Origin: Carettochelys insculpta | Lineage: Eukaryota; Chordata; Testudines; Carettochelyidae | Length of the DNA stretch: 64,000 bases | Direction: 5' to 3' | Assembly (NCBI RefSeq): GCF_033958435.1 | Contig: NC_134137.1 | Span: 171,195,501-171,259,500, forward strand | In this document: positions 12,306 to 25,500 of the stretch, in pieces | How the letters are laid out: each line of letters opens with the position of its first letter | Numbering within the stretch: position 1 is the stretch's first letter | Made by a program: the position numbers and the translations under genes | Notes under the pieces: generated by a model | Seen by the model: only the letters and a program-made list of their open reading frames with translations | The model's database searches: none | Told to the model about the DNA's origin: nothing

Positions 12306-14660
12306 AATCACCATGCTAGAGAAAAGACAAATGTTTCTATTTCTTGTCAACCAGCAGTGGAAATAGTGTTCAGCTTGGTGTTGCTTTTATAAAAATGGTG
12401 GAAATTATTACATAGAGCATGGTAAATTATTAGTATTTCCTAGATGAATTGGAGCCAAAATACTGTAATTCTATTATGAAGGTAGTCTTCTTAACCCTAG
12501 TTCTTTTTCGTTATTTACATTCTGGTGACTGAGGTCTTCCAGTCTATTGCAGAAACAAGGATGTTATCAAAAGAATGTTGTTTGGGACAAAGGGATTGTG
12601 TGTCAGTGGCTAGATGATGGGCACTGATACAGGGTCAGGATTAAAGATGCTTGTTGATCTTTAACTCTGACTTACAAAAGTTTGCTTTTTAGGTTGAACA
12701 CTTGAATTGCCATGCACTCAATCCTTATTACAAAAATATTCAAGCCATGTTGTTTCAATATAACTTCTTTCTACGTCTACCCTTAAATATACCTGAAAGA
12801 TTTTTGTATAAGAATTTATTTAATTCCTAGTAATGGATTTCAAATATCGATGTTTGTTTGAAAACTTAATGAATTACTAAATTCTGCTTCTTTCTGATGT
12901 TGATTAAATAGAAGCATTTCAATTAATCTTTTTTTCATTTGCTCAGGTTAACCAGTAAGTGCACCATTGACAGCTAACTTCATAAAAGAGATTTTCTTGC
13001 TTAAGAAGGCAAAACCATAAATACCACAATTGTCATTCCAACACACAGACATCCACATCTAATCTGACTTTTAGCAGACTGCAGGCCCCAAAATCTCACC
13101 AACCCACTTCTGTAATAGGCTCCCTAGCCTCTGACTGTTACTGAACTCCTCAAATGATCGTTCAAAGACTTCAAGTTATAGGGAATCCTTCATTTTACCC
13201 TGGTTTAAAACCACAAGCAATCCTTGACCCATGGCTCAGGTGGGGGGGAAACCCTCCTAGGATGTTTGCCAGTTTGAGCTGGAGGAAAATGCTTTTCCCA
13301 ACCCAGATATGGTGATCAGTTAAACCCTAAGTATGTGGGCAAGACTCACCAGACAGATGGCTGGGAAAGAATTCTCCGGACTGTAGTTATACAGAGCCCT
13401 ACCCATCTAGTGTCCCATCACCAGCCAGTGGGATGTATTTGCTGCTAGCAGTTGCAAATTAATCAAATGCCATTGTGGGCTGTCTCAGTATAACATCCTC
13501 ACCATAAAATTATCAAGCTCAGTTCTGATGGGCTAGCTGACAGCCTAGTGCTGGCAGCAGCAAGGAACCCCACCCGCTATGCTCTGCTCCACCCCGGCCC
13601 ACCAGCTCCTGGCATTGGTTGAAGGAAGGGGGTGGAAGCTAGAAAAAGACAGGGGGGCTTGAGCAGCAGTGTGGCTGAAGGGATGAAATGGAGGCAGGGA
13701 GGAGGCAGAGCTGGGCAGGGAATAGGTGGAGTAGGCTGGAGCGGGGTAACTCACTGCTGCTGGCCCCCATTAGTGCCTCAGGCAGCCCTCAACCCTTCAT
13801 CCTACAAGCATGGGGCCCTGCAAGGCACAGTGCCCATGGTTGCCCCACATGTCCTGTGAATAGGACACTCTGAAAGTATAAGACCACACAACAGGTATGG
13901 GAAATAGGAGTGACCCTGCTCTGGGGTCCCATCTGCCAGCCTGTGCCCTGGCCGCTGGCCCATCTGCTGCTTCAGGCTCCAGGGTCCTGGCTGCTGGCCC
14001 CAGGGTCCCAGCAGCCAATCCTGATCCCAAGGGCTCCACTGCCATCCAGAACCCCAGGGTCTCAGCCACTAGCTCCTGGGCTTGACTCCCTGGCCCTCTA
14101 TTAATGCAACTCCTTGCCATGTCAAAGATGGGGTAGATACTTCATTCTATCACTTCAACAGTTGTTGCTCTATGGAAGTAACAATGTCACCTAATCTGTT
14201 TTGGTTGCCGGTGAGCAATTTATAATTGAGGGGATTTTTTTAAAAGAAATGTTGAGAAACCAAAGTAACTGGCGTCAGACTCTCTCCCTCCACCCTTGTA
14301 CAGCAACCTGCTGCTGGTGGGGCTTCTACCTGCATCATATCTGGCCTTGTCTGCATGGCCCTGCAGTGCAAGCCAGAGAGGTGTGGATTGCAGAGCATTC
14401 TGATTGTTTGTTGGTTTTAACTGCCCCCTTGCAGCCTCTGCTGGCAAGAATGAAAAGGTAATTTAATGCATATTAACATAGTCCTTTTTTAAAAGAGTTT
14501 ACATCACCCTAAACTAGGCACCAACAGGGTCTACACAGAGCAGGTAAAGCACAACTAGAGTAAGAGTGCTCTAGGAACCAGATCTCTCTACTTCACATTA
14601 CAGCACCATGCAGACAAAGTCTATGTTTGAGTGCAGTGTCTCATTCCTGGTAACCCTTGT
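12306..14660. other. Unassigned non-coding stretch
   Basis: I see no gene. 12306-13500 is A/T-rich with no recognisable element. 13545-14095 is G/C-rich with repeated 'ctggctgctggccc'-type words; it looks like a decayed minisatellite. Its open frames lack any domain. Confidence 0.35.
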
Positions 14661-14867
14661 CGTATGAGGGTTCTGGGAAGCTTAAAACAAGCACTTATTT
14701 CGAACTTCAGTGCAGTATACTGCAAGTATAGGTGGAAACATGGTTTGAAATAAGACACCTCGAACCAAGATGCCTCTCACTGTGCCCCTGGCTGCCAAGT
14801 GGTGCAAATTGCATAACTTATTTTGCACTAGGGCTACAGAGTAGTCCTCACTTGTTAGTCTGTATGG

Positions 14868-15080
14868 CCGCATCTAAACATGCGCCAATAGTAATAAGTA
14901 GCCTAGAAGATACTAATGAGGCATGGATGTAAATTTCCCATGCCTTATTAGCATGTGGCCCCTGATTTGGAGTCCAGGAGACTCCAAAATAACTACATAG
15001 ATGTGTGGCCCACGGAGATCTCCAGGAAGGAAACCCTCCTTCCAGAAGCCCCATCTTCCTCAAAATGTGTAGACACATCC
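14868..15080. mobile_element. Palindromic DNA transposon fragment
   Basis: The ends read 'ggccgcatctaaacatg' and 'tgtgtagacacatcc' in opposite orientation, around 'aatgaggcatgg' and its complement 'ccatgccttatt'. The style matches the other palindromic families here. A second short block of TTTCAAAATA-rich sequence follows (15085-15415) and may be another such element. Confidence 0.45.
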
Positions 15081-15420
15081 TTAGGATGTGTCTATATAGC
15101 AAACTTATTTCAGAATAACAGTCACTATTTCAAAATACCTTTTTTGAGTATCTACACAACATAATCACTATTTCAAAATAATTTTGAAATGGCAGACACC
15201 TTCTTTCAAATTTGGTTAAACTCATTCCACCACAAATACAGCCTATTCCAGACTAGGGGCTGAGTACACAGGTAATAGGGGCTATTTTGAAATAAGCTAC
15301 AGTGTGCCAAAGGGCTCTATTTTGAAACTGGCTCTCTCGGGTATGGTTGCCGAGCGCTATTTCAAGCGTAGTCGTGTTATTTCAAAATAAGCCATTTCCG
15401 AAAACCTCCTCCAAAACAGT

Positions 15421-15793
15421 TTGTCTGTCTACACTTTCATTCCTCTTTCAAAACAGGCATTTAAAGAAGGGGAATCAAAAATGCAAATGAGGTTTAGAGT
15501 TACATATCTGGTGCCTCATCTGCATAGTCTTTTGAAAGAAGAAAAGCAGTATAGATGCAGCTCTTTTGAAAGTAAACCCCATCTTGGAAAGAAACCTTCT
15601 TCCCATAAAAAAGGGAAGAAAGGTTCTTTCCAAGATGGGGTTTACTTTTAAAAGAGCTGCGTCTACACGGGTTTTCTTCTTTGCAGAGAACATGCAAATG
15701 AGGTACCTGATATGTAAATCTAACCCTCATTTGCATTTTCAATTTCCCTCATTTGCATGCGTCTTTGGCAAAAGGATTGCAGGAGCAGACCCA
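15421..15793. mobile_element. Palindromic DNA transposon, family B, abutting the CpG island
   Basis: Arms read 'ctacactttcattcctctttc', 'atgcaaatgag' and 'gtaaaccccatcttgga', then the reverse order, and end near 'aggagcagaccca' (15781-15793). The 3' end lies immediately upstream of the CpG-rich promoter region of ICOSLG. Target duplication is not clear. Confidence 0.65.
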
Positions 15794-15794
15794 G

Positions 15795-16560
15795 GCTGCG
15801 GCTCCCCCGGGGGCTTGCTGGCGGGGAAGTTACAGTTTAGCAGCCCTGCTACCCCTCTGGGGCCAGAGGAGCCGCCATTCAGCAACTATTGTTGTTGCGC
15901 ACCCGGAGGGCACAGGCGAACCGCCAGAGCAGCAGGGGGCTGCCCCGCCCGGCTGCCGGCTGCCACCTGCCCCGGTGCGGCGAGCGGTTGGGAAACCGCA
16001 GGTCGCAACACACCGCGTCCCGCCCCCGGTCTCTCTCCCGCCCCCGGCCGCGTGGGACTGGAGTGGCTACGGAAATCCCCAGCTCCGAGACGTCAGAGGG
16101 AGGAGCCGGGCCAGACGCCGCTGCAGCCCTTAGCCGTGCAGCTCTGTCCGAGGCCGCCTCAGCTGCACGCCGGGCTGCCGAGCCGAGCCGAGCAGTGCCC
16201 CGCGCAGGCATGGAGCTCTGCGGGTGAGTGGGGGGGTCACGCCTGGGCTCCGCGGGGCTTGCCGGGACCCCTCCCCGCGCCTCGTCTGCTGTGGGGGCTT
16301 GTACCTGCCCTGGCCCCCCAGGCTCCAGGCAGAGGCCGGTGTCCCTCTGTGCCCAGCACCCGGGAGCACAGCAGGGTAACACTGCCGGCAGGTGGGGCGA
16401 AGCAGAGCAGAGCAGAGCAGCCCCTGCCTTGCATGTGGAGACTCTCTGACCCACCTGTGCCTCCCCTCCTGCCTGGAGCCACGCGTCCAACAGAGGGTGG
16501 AGGGGGGCGTGCGGGGAGGAGATGGACATCACTATCCTGCTGGGAGAAAGGAGCCTGCTC
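15795..16560 (+). promoter_or_regulatory. CpG island, putative ICOSLG promoter and 5' UTR
   Basis: G/C content and CpG density rise abruptly after 15795 and fall after about 16560, unlike the A/T-rich flanks. Two GC-box-like CCGCCCCCGG words lie near 16019-16048. The ICOSLG start codon lies within it at 16210. No TATA box is obvious, consistent with a CpG-island promoter. The transcription start cannot be placed from sequence alone. Confidence 0.65.
16210..16223 (+). CDS. ICOSLG: ICOSLG exon 1 (start of signal peptide)
   Basis: The exon has ATG at 16210 and the codons for MELC, and splits the next codon after two bases at a strong donor (GTGAGT, 16224-16229). The exon is only 14 coding bases, so the start rests on the donor, the CpG island and the in-frame join to exon 2. 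The join gives a hydrophobic leader without stops. Confidence 0.75.
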
Positions 16561-19500
16561 CTGGTTTTCTTGATGCCATAGGAGCATATGCTATACCCTT
16601 GGTCTCCGCCCAAGTGTTAGACATTGGGGGTTGTTGGCATCAAAAACTGGATGGCTCTCTGAGGGTGCAGCCGCCAGAGCTGGTGGGTTGTGCTGCAGGA
16701 AGGGTTGTGTTGCGCTAGGAAGGGCTGAACTTGTGCTCTGTTTTGAAAGTACAGTTTGGAGGCGGGGGGGCTGCCTATGAAAGTTGCCAGGCTCCAAGGT
16801 GGTCTAGCTTTTCCCTGCTAACTCTTGGCATTGACAGGTGTATGTCTCTGCCTGTTGGTTGATTCATTTCCCTTTACTCCCTCAGTCCATCGGTGTGGGG
16901 GAAGAGTGTTGTGACAGTCAGGGTAGGACTGAGCCTGCACATAGTTTAACCTAACTTTACCAAGAGAGGGCACAGGGGGCAATCCAGAGGGCCAGATCCT
17001 GCTCCCAAGAAGTAAGCTGCTTCTGCTCCCTGTGTTACAGGGGAAGGAATCAGAGTGGTAGCTGAGCTAGTCTGTATCTACAAAAACAACAAGTCCCATC
17101 AAGTCCTGTGGCATCTTATCAACTAACAGATATTTTGGAGCACAAGCTGACAAAGCAAGTCTTTGCTCACGAAAACTTATGCTCCAAAATATATGTTAGT
17201 CTCTAGGGTGCCACAGGACTTCTCGTTGTTTTTAGGGGAAGGAATGTGCAACTCAGATGAAGCTAAATCACCCCCTGACCATAGGTAAAAATGCTGAAAA
17301 CTCTCTTGGGATTTTTTATTACAGGGAAAGGCTAATTTGCTGCTGAATAGTAGTGGTACCTTATTGAATTGAACACACAAGGAGCTGTGGCTTGTGTGGT
17401 TTCAAATAACTCCATATAAAGGTGCCTTTTTTATTGTCAGGGTGAGAATTAGCACTTGGCTCCTACATTATCACAGCCAAGTTCTACCCAAAGTCTGCAG
17501 AGACTTCAGTTCCCATTGAATTAGATGTACAGAATTCCTTCACCCCACCCATAATTAATTTATACTCACTCTAATTTATACGGACTCTAGCTGGAGCACA
17601 GTGTTTCCCTCAAACTCCTAACTTGCATGAAAATTACAAAGTTCTTTGTCTCATTATGATTTTTTACCATATGCTAACTCTTACCACAGATGTTTTGAAA
17701 AATTCAGACAAAGTCTTTTTGGTTGACATTGGCAATGCATTGAAAACAAAACATTGTGCAGAGGGAGTTTGATTTTCCAAAGTTCCTCCAGAAACCATGC
17801 AGGGTTCTGATAGAAATCAGCCTGGTTTCCTGGCTCTTCAACAGCCCACCTGGCAGGCTGCTCGTGATGTAGACACGAGATAGCATATGAGGTAGACTGC
17901 CTGAGAACTGGGGCTCTGTCCCCTTTCATGGAGAATTTTGGGGTTTCATTCTCCCATGGAGCAAAATCCTTCACATAGTGTTTCTTTTACCCATCTCTCC
18001 TGACCATGTGATATAACTACACACATCTTTTCTTAGGGAAAACAAATCCCTGTGTGAATGCTTCATCTGACTATTCACAGTCCAGCCAAAGGCTAAACCT
18101 GTTTCATTTGCATGTTGATTCTGCTCCAGGGCCCATTACTTACCAAATTCCTTTCAAAACAAAAAGCGGTCAAGTAGCACTTTAAAGACGAGCAAAATAG
18201 TTTATTAGCTGAGCTTTCATGGGACAGACCCACTTTTTCAGACCAGAACAGACTCAATATTAAAGGCACAGAGAACCAAAAACAGTAAGCAAAGAGGACA
18301 AAAGATAATCAAGGTGAGCAAATCAGAGAGTGGAGGGGTGGGGGGGAAGGTCAAGAATTAGACTGAGCCAAGTATGCAGACGAGCCCCTATAGTGACTCA
18401 GAAAGTTCCCATCACGATTTAAACCATGTGTTAATGTGCTGAATTTGAATATAAAAGCCAGCTCGGATGTTTCCCTTTCCAGAACAGTGCGATAATTCCT
18501 TTTCAGTAACACACATACCTTTAGGTCATTGACAGAATGCCCCATTCCATTAAAATGTTGACTAACTGGTTTGTGGATCTGGAGTGTTTTGATGTCTGTT
18601 TTGTGCCCATTGACCCTTTGTCTAAGGGAGTTAGATGTTGGACAGACAAGGCTTTTTTGTTGTCACTGGACAGACTTTCTTTTGGTTAAAGTGTGAATAA
18701 TAGAAAGATGTAAACAAACATGTTCTGTATTATCTGGAAAACTATTTTTTATTGTGGTAGAATGCCATGAAGCAGATACAGATTTAAGGAAACTGAATTC
18801 TATATCATTCATCTGAGAGAAATATAACACTGATGAGGCACAAAGATCTGTTCTTGATACAATTTTAGGACATCGTCAAGGGTTCAGTTTATAGGCTAAC
18901 AAAAGCAAAAACGCACACCAAAATGCATTGCAATTTTCAACTCCTTCATTAGATCAGTTCTCGTGAGCAGGAGGTAAAATGTACGTATAAATGTGCAGGT
19001 GAGAGTGGAATTATCATCTTACTGGGCCAGTGTGTGAAAGAGGAAGTGAAATTTTCTCCTGTCTAACAGAAAGTAAAAATATAATAAAAAATACAAGAGG
19101 AAATAAATGGGGAGAAACAAATGATGTAAAGAGAGACTAGGGGCCTGATCCAGTTTCCCTCTAAGTCAGTGGAAAAGATCCATACTCCAGTTGGTGCAGA
19201 AATTAATCCCAAATGGGCATGGTACAAAGGAATTCCTTTGCTTCCAAGGAAGGAAGGAAGGAACCCTTTCACCTGTTGCTCAGTAACTGGGACACTTAGC
19301 AGGCACTGTGGACTGTAGCAGCATTAACAGCCACATAGGAGGGAGACTGCAGAGCCCCTGCATCTGTTTTGTCTAAACTCTGGACTGACATATTCAGATC
19401 CTATTCCAACAGCAGCTTTTATACTGGCATCAGTCACACATTTTGCCTACCTGGCACAGACAGTAACTCACGAAAGGGGGGGGCTGTCTCGTTGGCACCA

Positions 19501-22500
19501 GCGGTAGTTCTTAGGTGAATTCCTCGTACGGTCCAGTGAATGAAAGATAATCAAGCACTGTGGTCTCTGTGGTGCAACAGGAAACTCGACCCAGTGGCAA
19601 ATTAGCCACTGGGCCAACAGGTTGGGGCCAGAGCCACTTGGGGAGCCTTGGGGAAAATGGGCACCTGTGCACCCTAACCCACTCCACCCACCTGTTGCTT
19701 CAACCAGGGAGCAGACTCGGAGAATGATCCCTGCAGGCAGAAAGGTGAGGAGGGGCGGACACTTGCCCTAGCCCAGGGGCCCCACAACACCTTAACCTGC
19801 CCCAACTGGACCTTTTATTTAAGGAGGTTGGGAGAACCAGTCCCATCTCACCAGACTCTCTGGGCAAGAAGTCTAGGACTGGAAGCTGGTCGGGGAACTT
19901 CAGGGGATGATTGGGATACGGTTGGTTGGGACTAGGGACAGGGACACTGAGATCAATGTAGAGCTAAGATGCAGAGAGAGAACTGGCTGGCGAAGGAGCT
20001 AGAGTGCATGTGGGTTAAACTGGGATTGAATAATAAACCCAGAAATTGGCACAGGTGAGGTGGGACAGGTTGAATTAGGGACTCAGACAGCAAATACAGA
20101 GACGACTCCTAGGATGAAGAGTCTGAGGAGTAGACTCTGGGATTAAATAGGCAGAAAGAATGGGAAAGAGACGGCACTGGGATGGGAAAAAGTTATAAAT
20201 GATGGGGCAGAAAGGTTCAGGATTGGGGAACCAGCAGAGACTCCATGCCCATTGCAGTAAATTCCCCCCCAGAACCTGTACTGGAACCTAAGATTCCCAA
20301 GTATCTCCATTTCTCTGCTGTCACCATACATCCATCCACCAGTGGGTTTCGCAGCAATTTATCTCATCCCCATCTAGTGCTGGCCACAGAGGATTGCTAC
20401 CTCCTATTCTTACCAGTCACTCCATTCACTCAAGTAGCAGAGGTCTCTGCCGTGGCTGCTGACCCTTGCAGCTGTTCATATGATCCCATGTGATGCGATT
20501 TCTTTTCTTCCGTTTGCTTTTTTTAAAAGCACAGAGAAAAGTAGTTTAAATGAGCATTACTGAGGTTGCAAAATCAAGCTCTCATCTCTAGGTGCTGAGG
20601 ATAAATAAATGTTTTGTGAATGATTCGCATATTATAGCACGAAGCTCCTTTAGAGTCCATGAGGAAGTTAATAACTGTCTCTTTAGAGTAAAGAGTGCAG
20701 CAAAAAAAACAGGCCGCTCACTGAATGAGAAGAGACCGTAATATTCAATAGCTACTCATACAGAATGAGGCAGCTGTCCAGTAGAAAAAAAATAGCATGT
20801 GATGCAATTAAAAACTATGTAGTACTGCATACACATAAAGGAGGTGGTGTATGGTTGCACAAGCCACCTTAATTCTGACAGTCTCTCACTTTTGAATGCT
20901 TGGCTGTGCTACCTTCATAATGTTCTTATTTTCTTCGTTTTGGGTGCATAATATACAAGTATACAGAGGTGAAAGTCATATGAAAGGTTACCCAAAGCAC
21001 AACTCCCATTTGTTCCAGGTAGTTAGAGAAATGCCTTTTTCTATTTTATTTTTGGTGTCTCAGCCCGCTGCTGCTGCTGCCATATTTACTTAACATTCCA
21101 GATCCTGAGCCACTTCAGAGAGCCACATTTGGTTTTTTTCCTTTCCCCAAACAGCCACAATAATGTGATCGCTCCATCCCCTTCTATCACCCCCAAAGTT
21201 AACCCTGAGGCCCAAGGTGGACAAAATTCAATCTCAGCCATAAGAGCTTTGCTAGACATAGAAGTGCTATGGCTTTAAAGTCTGATTTCTTACCTTTCTG
21301 AAGAGCTAGTAATGGGGGGATTTATACCAATGGGAAGGGTTAATTCATCCCTGTCTATTGGAGCAAGCTGCTAGCTCCCAAAAGACCCCAAATGTCAGAC
21401 TGTGGCATTGTTACATAGAGAGACTGTGTTTTGGGAAGTGTGTGTTACATGCATTGGTTTGGTTTTGTTTTTTTCTCTTTCCAAGTTCTGAACAAGGAGA
21501 CTTATGACAGTCAAGACATCTGGACTTTATAGGAGGAGGGATACAAACATAGCTTTAAAAATATTGGGACTTTGGAAAACATTCTTTTTTTTTTTTTTCT
21601 TGTAGCAGGTGACACATACAAAATACTTATTTGAGGTGACTGGAATAATCTGCATAATCCACTACCAGCTTCGCCAGTTGGGAACAATGCGACCATCCTA
21701 GACTCATGCCAGGGAGGCCTTTATTCCACTCCACACCATGATGTGTTCCCTGTGTGCTTTTATGTATTTATAGTCCCATAAACCCAAGAAAGTGATCTGC
21801 ATGGTCGGTTGTTCTTTCAGTAGTCACATCAACATGTTCCACTGACTGATCCAGTCAACTGTTAATCAGAAGGGTGGATAATATTGGTTTCAAGCCTCTC
21901 TCTTTCATTCCAGTATAGTGTGTTATGCTTGAGTTTGCTGCCTTTTCCTACAGGGTGATCATGTTAAAGTAACATTTTGTAGCTGTCATAAATATGGGTG
22001 TTTATTATGAGTCGATAAAATAGGTACCGCTACTCATATGTTGTTGCTGGGCTACTGCTGTTGTGTTTAAAACTGACTAGTACGTATGCGCTTACAACTG
22101 CATTATTATGATCATGCTTTTCTCTTCTGTTTTTAGCTCTGGGCGTTTGTTACTATTTCTTTGTGTGCTGAGATTTGGTAAGTGAAGAAAAAGTTATTCT
22201 TGTTACAATCACTTTTAAGACAAACATTTGTATCTATGTGCAGTAGATAAATCAGAAATCTGAATGCTGCTTTTGAACAGGAACCATAAAGATTTTTTAA
22301 TATGAGACTCTGTAATTTGGATAAAGTCTCTGAAATGTCCTTGTGATTTTGTTAAGGATGCTGGGACTATCTAGGGACCTTAATTAGGCCTGACTGAAAC
22401 CTTTGTACCAGAGCACTCCCACTGAAGTCAATGGAAATACTAATGAAATGTAATACAATGCAGAATGAATTATCAGAATGTGACTCGGAGTGAGTTACGA

Positions 22501-25500
22501 TTTGCAGGACTGGGCCCAGTAACATGAAGAAGGAGCTAGAGAGTGCTGTGAGCAAGAGAACTATCCTTAACCTCTGGGGAGAGAGAGAGAGAGATTAACA
22601 CTTGCAGAACAGTCTTGAAAACCCTTCCTGTACAGATCCTCTCTGAGAGTTCTGGCCTCGGACTGACATAGTGATCACAACAGTCAGCACATCTGCCAAG
22701 AGGAGGCTTCACACGCGGAATGTTAAGACTTGTGCAGACCGATATGGAGGCACTCTGACAATGCAGATACCAATTGTACCACAAACACTGTACGTTACTG
22801 GCAAGCACCAAACATTTCTCTCACTCAGTTGCCAAAAGCTCACCAGTTCACCCCCAAATAAAGGGTGGGGACGGGCCTGGAAGACTGTCACATAAGATTT
22901 AAAGTATTTTTGCTGTTTCACAGAAGCATTAACAATTAACCTATTCTTCTTAGAGACAGGGTTGTCTACTTTTGGCTGTGTCATGTTTGTGAACACCGTA
23001 CATACCTACTCAGAGCTCAGTCTACTTTGGCATTAGGTGGAGGAGGGATGTTTGCTGATAACGTGACCCTATCACATTAGCAGGAAAGGCACTGCAGTAC
23101 ACTGTGACCTTTCCATTGAGGGCCACAATCTGCCTTGCTTACTCGCAGCAAGTAGTACGTTTGTTCACAGGCCCAAGGCCTCTTAGCGTACATCCACACT
23201 GGAATAAAAGACCCACCGCATGACTGCGGATGGCCTGGGTCAGCTGGCTCGAAGCCCTGGGGCTCAGCCTGCAAGACTGAAAATTGCTGTGTAGATATTT
23301 GGGCTCAGCTAGAGCCTGGCCTCTCCCCACAGGTCCCACAGCTCAGGCTCCAGACTAAGTCCAATATACACAGCAGTTTTGCAACCCCACGGCCAGAGCC
23401 TTGCAAGTCTGACAAATACCCATACCCGTACGCCGGGGGTCGGCAACTTTTGCCTCTTGGACGTCAGGGTAGCCCAGTGGTGGGCTGTGAGATATTTTGC
23501 TGATGTTGACAGTCCACAGGCATAATCAGAGCCGCTCTGACTGGCTGCCATTCACCATTCCCAGCATATGTCCTGTGCTGCTTCTCACAGCTCTCATTGT
23601 CCAGGGATGATGAACTGCTGTCTCTGGGAGGTGCCAGGAGCAGGGGGCGGGGGCAGCATGGTGGCAGACTCTGTGTCAGCAAAATGTCTCACGGCCCACC
23701 AGTGGTCCTCACATCAGGCTTTGGGTACAGTCTCCTTGACTGAAACAAGTCCAGCCACGTACACAGGTTCCAGTCAGTATTATTGGCCATCTGAATATTG
23801 CCCATGGAAAATGTCTTCTAAAGGCCAGTATTTTATTTCCTTGTGTTTTAAAGGTTTCATTCTTTAATTTTGTTACTTGCCCATTCAACGTGGGGAGCAG
23901 ATAATGACATTCCAAGGCCAGAAGGGACCATTGTAAATCATCTAGTCTGACCTCCTGCGTCACATAGGCCATAAAACTGCCCCAAAGTAGTTCCTAGCTA
24001 CCTCTTTTAGAAGAAACATTCAAGTCTGAGTTACAGATTTTCAGAGGTGAAGACTCCATCACAACCCTTTGTAAATTGTTACAAATGGATACGTAATGCT
24101 ACATGTGATCTTTAAAGATCAACAATACCAGTGAAAGTAAAGAGTACCTCAAGTGGAATCACAATTGCTTTGTTTCTGTTGTAGGTTTTTCCATAACCCC
24201 CTTTTATGTGAGCACCCCACAATCTTTAATATTTTTGTTCTCATTGCACACTTGTAAGGTGAAGAAGTGCTGTTGTCTCCATTTTAATTCCCACTTTACA
24301 AATGGGGAATTGAGAAGTAGAGAGATTCAGAGACTTCTCCAAGGTCCCACACTAAGGTCTGATCTACACCGGGGAACAAAGTCAATCCCAGATACATAAT
24401 TCTAGTTACACCATTAGGCTAGATAGAATCAGCGTTTCAGAACTGACTTTTTTCCCTGGTGTAGATCAGGGCTCTTCAGGCTCGCATCAATGTCCCTTAC
24501 TCCACATGGCAACGTGGAATATCAGGGTTGACAGCCAAGCCCAGAGAGATCGATTTTTGCCCCATCTTCACAGACGCAGCAAAATCAAACTCTGGAGGAT
24601 CGATCATGGTGTGCCGAATGCATGGTAAGATTAGGCATACCCTAAGTCTGTGACAGAGAAGAGAACTGACTGTATCTTATCACTGGATCATACTTCCACC
24701 CTTCTTTGGTGGCAATGGGATTAGAACCTGGTCCTAAGCAACTGTTTTTCTTTACAAATAAGTGACGATTGAAATAGGATTTATTTAAAAAAAAATAAAA
24801 AGTAGTTTTATAAATAAGCTGGTAAGTAGGGTTGTAATAAGTATATTAAACAGCTTTCCTTAAAACTTATTTTTTATTTGTTCCCCTTTTTCTCTTTGTA
24901 GTTGCTGCAGCGGCACAGAGGAGTGTTGTCAGCACAGTAGGCAGCACTGCTGAGCTGAGTTGCATTTATACTTCAGCAGAAAAATTCATCTTAAATAATT
25001 TAAGAGTTTATTGGCAAATAGAGGGTGGTTCAAACACGTGTTTGGTGGTACACACCTTTAATTCCGGAAATGAAAATGATAGTGAATCGTGTGCAGACTT
25101 CAAAAATAGGACTCGATTATTTCACGATAAGCTGGAAAATGGCATTTTTTCACTGCTGCTGCTAAACGTCAGCCTGCGGGATGCACGCACATACCGTTGC
25201 ATAGTGCAGAAAAAGGATCCAGTTTTCAAGGTTATTCACGATGCCAATGTGGCCCTCAAGGTAGCAGGTAAGGCCTTCTATCCCATGTAAAACCTATATT
25301 TGCACAGCAGCTTGCAGCCCTAGAGCTCAGTGGGTGCTATAGAAGGGTAATTTGTCACGCAGTATGGTAAGTTGAGGGGGGCGGGGATAAGATTTCCCTT
25401 GCCCCCCAATGGTGGTGGTCCTGCCACACTAATTTGTCTCCCTTAGACAATCCAAGCTTTTAACTTCGACATAGATAGCATCACAATAAACAATTTAAAC

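Noticed and set aside
15566..16573. A 335-codon open frame on the + strand and a 244-codon one on the minus strand over the CpG island
   Set aside because: The + frame starts inside a palindromic transposon and then reads the CpG island in a frame other than ICOSLG. Both are proline/arginine-rich by composition and have no domain.
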